Part shown: positions 27,611 to 35,274 of the stretch, in pieces
How the letters are laid out: each line of letters starts with the position of its first letter
How positions within the stretch are numbered: the stretch's first letter is position 1
Assembly (NCBI RefSeq): GCF_029814825.1
Contig: NZ_CP122379.1
Coordinates: 1,488,001-1,552,000 of the forward strand
DNA length: 64,000 nucleotides
Direction of reading: 5' to 3'
From: Aequorivita marisscotiae
GTDB lineage: Bacteria > Bacteroidota > Bacteroidia > Flavobacteriales > Flavobacteriaceae
Program-made: the position numbers and the translations under genes
The notes under the pieces: model-generated
The model's input: only the letters and a program-made list of their open reading frames with translations
Database searches by the model: none
What the model was told of the DNA's origin: nothing

Positions 27611-27649
27611 AGACCTGTCAGGTTTTCAAAACCTGACAGGTCTTTTTTT
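27611..27649. terminator. mdh terminator made of a repeat palindrome
   Basis: AGACCTGTCAGGTTTT (27611-27626) and its exact reverse complement (27628-27642 region) form a nearly loopless stem followed by seven T. The T-run overlaps the stop codon of the convergent gene. This palindrome (GACCTGTCAGGT with AACCTGACAGGTC) is familiar as an interspersed repeat in Flavobacteriia genomes. Confidence 0.8.
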
Positions 27650-28073
27650 ATTCAAGGCACATCTTGCTGTCAATCCTTTGTATTTCTCCATTTACATTTA
27701 GAGTTGATTTTATATACATACATTTTCCATCTATTTTAATAAGCTCAGTTAAAATACCATTATTATCATTTAAGAATTGCTGATAATCAGAAAGTTTCAT
27801 TTTTGTTTCGTCGTATTTTAATCTGTATGTGCAATCGTCAATCCATTCAATAATTTCATAGGAGGTTTTATTAAAATCTTCTCCTAATTTATTTTCTGGA
27901 TCTTGCACAATTTCAATTTGGCTCGTTCCCTCTCTAATAATTTTATAGCCAACCGGGATATATTCGTCAGGATCAACATAAAACGTTCCATTTTTAAAAT
28001 CTGAACAAGTTAAGTCTTGTGAAAAACTACAGAAACTAATTAAAAGGGATATTATTAAAATTACTATTTTCAT
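27648..28073 (-). CDS. Small exported protein of unknown function
   Basis: 141 residues. The signal MKIVILIISLLISFCSFSQ is of Sec type. The mature domain begins LTCSDFKNGTFY and contains two more Cys (one in DDCTYRL, one in GKCMYIKS) and a final MCLE. The four Cys could form two disulfides in the periplasm. Close homologues are conserved hypothetical proteins of Bacteroidota, with the motif CSDFK-G-FY followed by a beta-rich body. No function is known. It lies downstream of nrdJ behind a terminator. Confidence 0.72.
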   Translation of the reverse strand: MKIVILIISLLISFCSFSQDLTCSDFKNGTFYVDPDEYIPVGYKIIREGTSQIEIVQDPENKLGEDFNKTSYEIIEWIDDCTYRLKYDETKMKLSDYQQFLNDNNGILTELIKIDGKCMYIKSTLNVNGEIQRIDSKMCLE

Positions 28074-28090
28074 ATGTTAAATTTAACAAT

Positions 28091-28128
28091 AAAACCCCAA
28101 CGATTGAAAAAAAGTCATTGGGGTTTTC
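28091..28128 (-). terminator. nrdJ terminator
   Basis: AAAACCCCAA (28091-28100) pairs perfectly with TTGGGGTTTT (28118-28127). On the minus strand the stem is about 50 bp past the nrdJ stop and ends in a T-rich stretch. Confidence 0.75.
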
Positions 28129-28178
28129 AGTAAAAATCTAAAAGCGAAACAGTCTCACGCCTCACCTCTCACGTCTAT

Positions 28179-30731
28179 CTACCCACACTTAGAAGATCCA
28201 CAATCTTTGCAAGTCAGGCAGCCTTCTTGGTAAATAAGCGAAGTGCTATTACAGTTTTCACACTTTTGTTTTTTTGCTTCGGTGCCATCGGCAACGTAGC
28301 GCTTTAATGCTCGCGCAACTCCGTTTTTCCAAGTGTTGATGCTTTCGCTGTCAAGTTGCAGGCTGTTTATCAAGTCTACCACTTTTTCAATTGGCATGCC
28401 GTGGCGGAGCGTGCTGGAAATCAGCTTCGCATAATTCCAAAACTCTGGGTTGAATTTGTGCGAAAGCCCTTCAATAGTGGTTTTGTAGCCTCTTTTGTTT
28501 TTATACTGAAAATCGTAACGCGAGGTTCCGTCTTCATTCCGGTTTTTAATAATTAGTCCTTCATTTACCCAACGTGGAATTAAAATTCCATCCTCGTCAT
28601 CTGCAAAACCTGTGAAAATTTCATAAGGTTTTTCGTCAATCAATCCAATAAAAGCAATCCATTTGTCTTTGCTGTTTTGAAAGCGTACTACGTCGGCTTC
28701 CAGAATTTCTGGACGTTTTGTAGGGAAGGCGGTTAAGGTTTCGTTTTCTTCTTCTTTCTTTTCTTCGTTAGAGATTAAAACGCCCGAGCGTGAGCCATCT
28801 CGGTAAACAGTAACTCCTTTGCAACCCGCTTGCCAAGCTTCTAAGTAAAGCTTGCCAACCAACTCTTCGGTAGCGTCATTTGGTAAATTAATAGTTACCG
28901 AAATAGAATGGTCTACCCATTTTTGTACTGCGCCTTGCATACGTACCTTGCTCAACCAATCTACATCGTTAGATGTGGCTTTAAAATACGGCGATTTCTT
29001 AACAATTTTATTCAGTTCTTCTTGGCTGTAATTTTTGTCCGTAGCAATGCCATTCACCTCCATCCACTCCTTAAAACGGTGGTGGAACACTACGTATTCT
29101 TCCCAACTATCGCCTACTTCATCAACAAAATCAACGCGTACATTTTTATCGTTGGGGTTTACTTTTCTTCTTCGTTTATATACTGGAAGAAACACTGGTT
29201 CAATTCCCGAAGTAGTTTGCGTCATTAAACTGGTGGTGCCGGTGGGCGCAATGGTTAAAAGTGCAATATTTCGTCGGCCGTATTCTAACATGTCATAATA
29301 CAGCTTTTCATCGGCTTCTTTAAGGCGTAAAATAAATGGATTGTTTCGCTCTCTTTCGCTGTCGAAAATTTTAAAGGGACCTCTTTCCTTAGCAGCATAT
29401 ACCGATGCTCGATATGCTTCTAAAGCAAGTGTTTTATGAATTTGTACTGAAAATTCTGTACCTTCCTTGCTGCCGTACTTAATGCCTAGCGCAGCAAGCA
29501 TATCGCCTTCTGCGGTAATTCCAATACCGGTTCTTCGGCCTTCTTCGGCCTTGTGTTTTATATTTAACCAAAGGTTTTTTTCAACAGATTTAACCTCGTC
29601 GCTCTGTGGGTCGGCATCAATTTTAGCGATGATGGCATCTACTTTTTCAAGTTCTAAATCTATTATATCGTCCATTATTTTTTGAGCAATACCGATGTGT
29701 TTTTTGAAAAGTTCAAAATTGAAAGAAGCGTTTTTGGTGAAAGGTTCTTCAACATAAGAAAACAGGTTTATCGCCAATAAACGACACGAATCGTAAGGGC
29801 AAAGCGGAATTTCGCCACACGGATTTGTAGAAACGGTTTTGTAGCCTAAATCGGCATAGCAATCCGGAACCGATTCTTTAATTATGGTGTCCCAAAACAG
29901 AATGCCGGGTTCGGCAGATTTCCAGGCATTGTGTACTATTTTTTTCCAAAGTTTTATCGCTTCAATCTCTTTGGTGTTTTTCGGATTTTCACTAAAGATT
30001 GGGTATTTCTGTATATAGTTTTTTTCATCTTTTACCGCTTGCATAAAATCGTCGTCCATTCGTACAGAAACATTGGCGCCCGTAACTTTTCCCTGTTCCA
30101 TTTTTGCATCGATAAAATCTTCGGAATCTGGGTGGTTAATAGACACCGAAAGCATTAAAGCTCCGCGCCTACCATCTTGCGCTACCTCGCGCGTTGAGTT
30201 TGAATAACGTTCCATAAATGGTACAATTCCCGTGGAAGTCAACGCCGAATTTTTCACTGGGGAACCTTTTGGCCGAATGTGCGAAAGGTCGTGACCAACA
30301 CCTCCGCGGCGTTTCATTAATTGTACTTGTTCTTGGTCTATTTTCATAATTCCGCCGTAGGAGTCGGAATCGCCATTGTTGCCAATTACAAAACAGTTTG
30401 ATAGAGAGGCGATTTGGTATGGATTGCCAATTCCCGCCATAGGACTACCTTGTGGCACAATGTATTTAAAATCTTTTATAGCATCAAAAACCTCTTGTTC
30501 GGTTAATGGATTTGCATAACGTTGCTCCACCCGTGCAATTTCCTTTGCAATGCGTTTGTGCATGTCGTTGGGTGTTTTTTCGTATATATTCCCATCGGAA
30601 TCTTTTAAGGCATATTTATTTACCCAAACGCGGGCGGCAAGATCATCGCCTTTAAAATATTTAACTGAGGCTTCAAAAGCTTCATCCTGTGTGTAGGTAA
30701 TTGGGGCGGAGACGGCATTTTTTATTTGCAT
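28179..30731 (-). CDS. nrdJ: Adenosylcobalamin-dependent ribonucleotide reductase (class II)
   Basis: 850 residues. The catalytic region is built from LSNCFVIGN, NSALTSTGIVPFMERY, ARRGALMLSVSINHPDSEDFIDAK-type and STNPCGEIPLCPYDSCRL, where the Cys and Glu of NPCGE are the radical-transfer pair. Later come GRRNIALLTIAPTGTTSLM and a TSCPD domain (about residues 690-800, ending with the SSTLRHGMPIEKVV motif). The last 30 residues form a Cys-rich zinc ribbon (CENC...CLTC..C...C). There is no ATP-cone at the N-terminus. It makes dNTP precursors with B12, so the organism needs cobalamin. The upstream 240 bp show no cobalamin riboswitch I could recognise. Confidence 0.93.
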   Translation of the reverse strand: MQIKNAVSAPITYTQDEAFEASVKYFKGDDLAARVWVNKYALKDSDGNIYEKTPNDMHKRIAKEIARVEQRYANPLTEQEVFDAIKDFKYIVPQGSPMAGIGNPYQIASLSNCFVIGNNGDSDSYGGIMKIDQEQVQLMKRRGGVGHDLSHIRPKGSPVKNSALTSTGIVPFMERYSNSTREVAQDGRRGALMLSVSINHPDSEDFIDAKMEQGKVTGANVSVRMDDDFMQAVKDEKNYIQKYPIFSENPKNTKEIEAIKLWKKIVHNAWKSAEPGILFWDTIIKESVPDCYADLGYKTVSTNPCGEIPLCPYDSCRLLAINLFSYVEEPFTKNASFNFELFKKHIGIAQKIMDDIIDLELEKVDAIIAKIDADPQSDEVKSVEKNLWLNIKHKAEEGRRTGIGITAEGDMLAALGIKYGSKEGTEFSVQIHKTLALEAYRASVYAAKERGPFKIFDSERERNNPFILRLKEADEKLYYDMLEYGRRNIALLTIAPTGTTSLMTQTTSGIEPVFLPVYKRRRKVNPNDKNVRVDFVDEVGDSWEEYVVFHHRFKEWMEVNGIATDKNYSQEELNKIVKKSPYFKATSNDVDWLSKVRMQGAVQKWVDHSISVTINLPNDATEELVGKLYLEAWQAGCKGVTVYRDGSRSGVLISNEEKKEEENETLTAFPTKRPEILEADVVRFQNSKDKWIAFIGLIDEKPYEIFTGFADDEDGILIPRWVNEGLIIKNRNEDGTSRYDFQYKNKRGYKTTIEGLSHKFNPEFWNYAKLISSTLRHGMPIEKVVDLINSLQLDSESINTWKNGVARALKRYVADGTEAKKQKCENCNSTSLIYQEGCLTCKDCGSSKCG

Positions 30732-31010
30732 AATCTGAAATGGGTTTTTTGGATGGTTTGAAATTCAATTTTAAAGTAGGTAAATATAACCAATTAGTAA
30801 TCTCATTTTTTAATGAAAAATTAAAGTTGTCAAGAATTGATTGTTAATATATTGAAAAACAAGACTATAAAAATTTATCAACACTAAAAAGTTGACAAAT
30901 TTTTAAATCTTCAGTTTTACATTATTTGTTATCGTATAGCGTACTTAAACTTATTTAAGTGGGCGAGGTAAAATGTGATAATTGTCATTTATAAAAGTTT
31001 TTTTACGGGT

Positions 31011-31018
31011 TATCTTTG
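31011..31018 (+). promoter_or_regulatory. -7 box abutting a GTG start
   Basis: TATCTTTG is followed by exactly four bases (TACT) and then the GTG at 31023. Start-site spacing of this promoter class would place the first transcribed base at or one base before the GTG, so the mRNA should be leaderless. Confidence 0.6.
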
Positions 31019-31022
31019 TACT

Positions 31023-31400
31023 GTGAAAAACACAATACTCATACTGGCCTCTCTTATTATCCTCATAAAACCTTTGTGGCCGGTGGTAGATTATATTGCA
31101 AATTATGATTATATAGTCAATGTGTTGTGTGAGAATAAGGACAAGCCCGAAATGCAGTGTAACGGTAAGTGTCATTTATCTAAAGAATTGGCAAAAGAAG
31201 CCGGAGCCGAAGATGAAAATCCGTTTAACAACAAAACTTCCAAAATTGAAATTCAACAGTATATAATTTCAGAAGATATTTCGGAATATATATTTGCTTC
31301 CGGAAATGAGTTATATGATACCAAAATAATTGGTTACAGACCAAAATTGAATACTTCACTTTTTACTTCCAAAATTCTTCATCCTCCGCGGTTGGGATAA
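31023..31400 (+). CDS. Small membrane-anchored Cys-motif protein of copper locus
   Basis: About 125 residues when started at the GTG at 31023, where an N-terminal hydrophobic segment begins (VKNTILILASLIILIKPLW). An upstream ATG at 30975 precedes the promoter and is not used in this reading. After the anchor comes CENKDKPEMQCNGKCHLSKEL, with three Cys, Met and His in a short stretch that could bind a metal. The rest is hydrophilic, with a long region of Ile and Glu. It is the first gene of a three-gene set with the OprC-like receptor and the Met/His-rich lipoprotein. Its biochemical role is unknown; periplasmic metal handling is inferred. Confidence 0.68.
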   Translation: MKNTILILASLIILIKPLWPVVDYIANYDYIVNVLCENKDKPEMQCNGKCHLSKELAKEAGAEDENPFNNKTSKIEIQQYIISEDISEYIFASGNELYDTKIIGYRPKLNTSLFTSKILHPPRLG

Positions 31401-31483
31401 TTTATTAGCAGGTGTTTGTTCTGAAATTTCGATTGAATATTTCAGAAGCATCAGACTTTTTTAATTATCAAAACTATTACAAA

Positions 31484-33523
31484 ATGAAAGCATTTATAAG
31501 TGTATTTCCTGTAAAGGGAATGCGTATGGGGTGTGTTTTGGGTGTAGTGCTAGGCGGTATTTTAACTTCGCATGTTAACGCTCAGGAATATCCCGCAGAT
31601 AGCCTGAAATTAATAAACCTTAACGAGGTAATTGTTATTTCAACGGCCAAACAATTAGATCATCAAAAACAGCGCAAACCGCTATCTACCTTAGACGAAT
31701 TTTTAGAGTCGTCGCGCAGTATAAAAATGGTAAAACGGGGTGCCTATGCTTGGGAGCCAATTATGAACGATATGGCTTCCGAAAGATTGGCGATAACCAT
31801 AGACGGAATGCAAATTTTTGGTGCGTGTACCGATAAGATGGACCCTATTACTTCGTATGTAGATGTGTCCAACCTCTCCGAGGCCCAAATAGGTTCCGGG
31901 CAACAAGGCGCAGCTTTTGGCAATACCATTGGTGGCGGTATAAATTTAAAACTAGACAAAAGTAATTTTAAATCTACTGGTTGGACCGGCTCTTTGGAAA
32001 GTGCTTTTGAAAGCAACAACGCAATGCGGGTTTTTGGTGGTGAACTAAATTATTCTGATAAACAGTTTTACCTAAACACCGATGCAATTTATAGAAAGGC
32101 CGATAATTATTCGGCTGGAGGCGACGAAGAAGTGCAATTTTCGCAATTTGAAAAATATAACTTTTCCGTTAATGCGGGTTATAAATTGGCCGAAGACAAA
32201 TCTGTTGCCGCTACCTTAATATACGATGAGGCAAAAGATGTGGGATATCCTGCGTTAACGATGGATGTTTCCTTGGCACGTGCGGTGATTGGGTCGGTGA
32301 GTTTTAATCAGGATACACTGTTTGGCAATTTGAGCAATTGGGAATCTAAATTGTATTACAACACAATAAAGCATACCATGGACGATACCAAACGGCCCGA
32401 TGTGCCAATACATATGGATATGCCCGGATGGAGTGAAACTGCAGGTTTTTATTCGCAGGCTAATTTTAACAGCGCGCAAAATCATTTCCTTTTTAAAATG
32501 GATGGATTTTATAACAAGAGTTACGCAGAAATGACCATGTATCCAAACAACAGCAACGAGCCGCTAATGTTTATGTTAACTTGGCCAGATGTGCGCACTA
32601 AAGATGTAGGTTTTTATGCAGAAGATCATATTCAATTTAAGAAGGCATCGTTAAAGCTATCCACGCGATTGGCATACCATTCCAATACGGTTGCCGATGA
32701 TTTTGGGCTTAACAGCTTAAAAATTTTCTATCCTGAAATGCAAAAAACGAACACCCGATTTTTAAAAAGTTTTTCGGTTCAGTACCACGATATGTGGAAG
32801 GATTTTCACTTTAATACAGGTGTTTCATACGGCGAGCGCGCACCATCTGTTTCGGAAGGGTATGGTTTTTATTTGTTCAACAGTTTTGATAATCACGATT
32901 ATATTGGCGATCCCGGTTTAAATACCGAAAGTTCTACCGATGTAAATCTTTCGGTAACCTTTAAAAAACCAATTTTTGAAATCGCGGCAACTGCAAATTA
33001 TTTTCATATTTACAATTATATAATTGGGGTGGTAGATAGTTCGCTAAGCACTATGACCATTGGCGCCGAAGGGGTTAAAATTTATACCAATCTCGCGTAC
33101 GCGCAGCTTTTTAACACATCGCTTTCTGGCCGATATAATATTTCGAACGCTTTTAAGTGGACAGGCCAAATATCGTATCACCGGGGCATTGACAACGATG
33201 GCGAAAACTTGCCATTGATTAGCCCAGTTTCGTACAGAAGTGCAATAGATTTTTATAAAAACCAGTTTTCGGCATCGCTGTCTGTAGATGGCGCTGGGGA
33301 GCAGACCAATTATAATGCTGCGTATGGTGAAACAAAAACCGCTGCATATGCAACGCTTTCGGCGAGTTTTGGGAAACGTTTCTTCGTAAATGAAAACGAC
33401 CTTTTTGTAAAAGCCGGAATTGAAAACCTGCTCGATACCAAGTATTCTTCGTACACCGATTGGAATAATATTCCGAGAATGGGGAGAAACTTTTATTTAA
33501 CTATTTCTTATTCAATAAATTAA
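31484..33523 (+). CDS. OprC/NosA-like TonB-dependent copper receptor
   Basis: 679 residues from the ATG at 31484; the start 72 bases upstream gives no signal peptide. The signal ends NAQ near residue 34. The plug domain includes ITIDGMQIFGACTDKMDPITSY with the CxxxM pair Cys115-Met119, the motif that coordinates copper in Pseudomonas OprC and NosA. In the barrel, His310-Met311-Asp312-Met313 lies at about the spacing of the second OprC site (His-x-Met). The barrel ends with a TonB-receptor strand (NFYLTISYS). Copper specificity is inferred from these motifs. No carboxypeptidase-like domain precedes it, unlike SusC-type receptors. Confidence 0.85.
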   Translation: MKAFISVFPVKGMRMGCVLGVVLGGILTSHVNAQEYPADSLKLINLNEVIVISTAKQLDHQKQRKPLSTLDEFLESSRSIKMVKRGAYAWEPIMNDMASERLAITIDGMQIFGACTDKMDPITSYVDVSNLSEAQIGSGQQGAAFGNTIGGGINLKLDKSNFKSTGWTGSLESAFESNNAMRVFGGELNYSDKQFYLNTDAIYRKADNYSAGGDEEVQFSQFEKYNFSVNAGYKLAEDKSVAATLIYDEAKDVGYPALTMDVSLARAVIGSVSFNQDTLFGNLSNWESKLYYNTIKHTMDDTKRPDVPIHMDMPGWSETAGFYSQANFNSAQNHFLFKMDGFYNKSYAEMTMYPNNSNEPLMFMLTWPDVRTKDVGFYAEDHIQFKKASLKLSTRLAYHSNTVADDFGLNSLKIFYPEMQKTNTRFLKSFSVQYHDMWKDFHFNTGVSYGERAPSVSEGYGFYLFNSFDNHDYIGDPGLNTESSTDVNLSVTFKKPIFEIAATANYFHIYNYIIGVVDSSLSTMTIGAEGVKIYTNLAYAQLFNTSLSGRYNISNAFKWTGQISYHRGIDNDGENLPLISPVSYRSAIDFYKNQFSASLSVDGAGEQTNYNAAYGETKTAAYATLSASFGKRFFVNENDLFVKAGIENLLDTKYSSYTDWNNIPRMGRNFYLTISYSIN

Positions 33524-33538
33524 TTAAAAATTATAAAA

Positions 33539-34393
33539 ATGAAAACACTAACATATATATTTACTATTCTTTTTCTTTCAGTTTCATTCGTAAGTTGTTC
33601 GGACGACGACGATAATACACCGGTAGAGGTAAATCCGGTTGAGGGTTTAGCCATGCTTTATAAAGTTGAAGCTGCAGACCATACAGTGCAATTCTATTCA
33701 GAAAAACAAAATCTTGAAGTAGGGTACAATGAAATTTATATCAGAATAAAAGATTTGGCAGGCAACACCTATGTATCAGATGCTGCTCCAAGTTGGATGC
33801 CTATGATGCATATGGAAACAATGGAGCACAGTGCGCCGCATACTTCGTTAAACAATACCGAAGAAAGTAGCGTTTATAAAGGTCATATTGTTTTTCAAAT
33901 GCCAAGCAACGAAACAGAATATTGGGACCTAACGCTAAACTACACTTTGAAAGGTGAGGCAAAGCAAGAAGTGTTGCGCGTAACGGTAGCGCAACCTGCA
34001 GACGGTTTAAAAAAAACAAGCGTTTTTACAGGAAGCGATGATGTACGTTATATTTTGGCGTATGTAAATCCGAAGGAGCCTAAAGTTGCAGTAAACGATA
34101 TGCAGGCCGTATTGTATAAAATGGAAAATATGATGAGTTTTCCTGTCGTGGAAAATTATACCATTACTGTAGATCCACGAATGCCGGGTATGGGCAATCA
34201 CGGTTCTCCGAACAACGAAGATTTAGTTTACATGCCGTCATCAAAATTGTACAACGGAAAGCTGTCGTTAACCATGACGGGCTACTGGAAAATAAATTTA
34301 AAATTACTAAATGCCAATGGCGAGGTTTTAAAGGGCGAAGACGTAACGGAAGCCAACCCAGAGAGTAGCCTATATTTTGAGCTGGAATTTTAA
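33539..34393 (+). CDS. Met/His-rich YtkA-like lipoprotein, putative copper binding
   Basis: 284 residues. The lipobox is FVSC with Cys near residue 20, followed by an acidic Asp run. Two similar beta-sandwich domains can be made out, each with a Met/His cluster: SWMPMMHMETMEHSAPH around residue 85 and DPRMPGMGNHGSP around 220. The first cluster has the spacing of the YtkA/FixH-type copper-binding motif. It lies 16 bases after the TonB-receptor and should take over copper at the periplasmic side of the outer membrane. Its gene ends at a strong terminator, so the three-gene operon stops here. Metal identity is not proved. Confidence 0.78.
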   Translation: MKTLTYIFTILFLSVSFVSCSDDDDNTPVEVNPVEGLAMLYKVEAADHTVQFYSEKQNLEVGYNEIYIRIKDLAGNTYVSDAAPSWMPMMHMETMEHSAPHTSLNNTEESSVYKGHIVFQMPSNETEYWDLTLNYTLKGEAKQEVLRVTVAQPADGLKKTSVFTGSDDVRYILAYVNPKEPKVAVNDMQAVLYKMENMMSFPVVENYTITVDPRMPGMGNHGSPNNEDLVYMPSSKLYNGKLSLTMTGYWKINLKLLNANGEVLKGEDVTEANPESSLYFELEF

Positions 34394-34420
34394 ACCAACA
34401 GATTTTTACATATTGTTTAA

Positions 34421-34450
34421 AGACTGTAGCGATACAGTCTTTATTTTTTT
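34421..34450 (+). terminator. Terminator of copper operon
   Basis: AGACTGTA-GCGA-TACAGTCT, eight perfect pairs, is followed by TTATTTTTTT. The T-run directly abuts the -7 box of the next gene. Confidence 0.85.
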
Positions 34451-34458
34451 TATATTTG
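34451..34458 (+). promoter_or_regulatory. -7 box abutting a GTG start
   Basis: TATATTTG starts on the base after the preceding terminator and is followed by four bases (GCGC) before the GTG at 34463. Same spacing as at 31011, implying a leaderless mRNA. Confidence 0.6.
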
Positions 34459-34462
34459 GCGC

Positions 34463-35077
34463 GTGAATTGTAAATGGTACATTCCTGTTTTTATTCTGGC
34501 CCTGGCTTTCTTTGGAATAAGCTTGGAGCAAACTACTTTGCCCAATCAGGAAATTGTAGTTGAGTTTAATACAGATAGCGTAAGTGCTTCTGAAGCAGAG
34601 CAAGCAATTGCAAGTGTTACCTCCCAATTAAAATCTATAGGAATAGCCCATATTTCTGTATCTGAAATTCACGACGGAAAACTAAAAGTAACATATTATA
34701 GCGAAACCGATGTTGCCACAGTAAAAGGACTATTTAGTAAGCAACACCAATTTCAACTTGCAGATACCGGGTTAAATACAACCGATACTTCGTCAAAAAA
34801 TCCTGTAAGTAACGATTCGCATATTTATAAACTGAACGTAGTAACAATTCAGAAAGACTCTGGTGCCAATCTTGGTTTAAAAGGTGTATTAGTAGTTGTA
34901 AAATCTGCAAAAGATCAATACTTAAAACCGTTTAGTACAGTTGGTGTTTCTGAAACCAATATTGCTTCAAATCAATTTTTTGAAATAGTTGTGTATAAAA
35001 ACTATCGCACTGTTTCGCTTTTAATAGATCACACTTCCTATAAAATTCCCGAAGTAAGAGCGGGGCCTATATCTTAA
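34463..35077 (+). CDS. Membrane-anchored protein of unknown function
   Basis: 204 residues starting with GTG. An N-terminal hydrophobic segment (CKWYIPVFILALAFFGISLEQT) starts immediately. Thereafter comes a small alpha/beta domain (about 30-110) with a helix SASEAEQAIASVTSQLKSIG and strand HISVSEIHDGKLKVTYYSETD, resembling a HMA- or ACT-like fold. The last part is a linker and a second domain rich in beta strands (KLNVVTIQKD ... FFEIVVYKNY). Not recognised. A separate terminator and promoter disconnect it from the copper operon. The leader predicted is zero to one base. Confidence 0.62.
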   Translation: MNCKWYIPVFILALAFFGISLEQTTLPNQEIVVEFNTDSVSASEAEQAIASVTSQLKSIGIAHISVSEIHDGKLKVTYYSETDVATVKGLFSKQHQFQLADTGLNTTDTSSKNPVSNDSHIYKLNVVTIQKDSGANLGLKGVLVVVKSAKDQYLKPFSTVGVSETNIASNQFFEIVVYKNYRTVSLLIDHTSYKIPEVRAGPIS

Positions 35078-35185
35078 TAAATACTTCGCAATAAATTTTT
35101 AAGGTGAAATACTTCGCTTTAAAAATGGTTTTGGAATATTCAAATATCTAAAACTACTAAAAACATATTTTAATAACCTCGATAA

Positions 35186-35216
35186 TTGTTAGATAGAGCG
35201 GCAAATGATATATTTG
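35186..35216 (+). promoter_or_regulatory. Promoter of secDF
   Basis: TTG (35186-35188) and TATATTTG (35209-35216) are separated by 20 bp, a full consensus match. Transcription should begin near 35220, giving a 55-nt leader. Confidence 0.7.
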
Positions 35217-35220
35217 CGCC

Positions 35221-35245
35221 CCCATTGCGAAATTTCGAAATTGGG
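35221..35245 (+). promoter_or_regulatory. Hairpin at 5' end of secDF leader
   Basis: CCCATTGCGAAA and TTTCGAAATTGGG are reverse complements with one bulge and one mismatch, so a stem-loop forms right at the predicted 5' end of the mRNA. It may stabilise the message or be a regulatory site. No start codon lies inside it. Confidence 0.45.
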
Positions 35246-35274
35246 ATTAAAAAATCTGACCAAAATAATTAAAC

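Noticed and set aside
30732..30974. Possible cobalamin riboswitch upstream of nrdJ
   Set aside because: I could not find the B12-box or a plausible multi-stem fold; the region is simply AT-rich.
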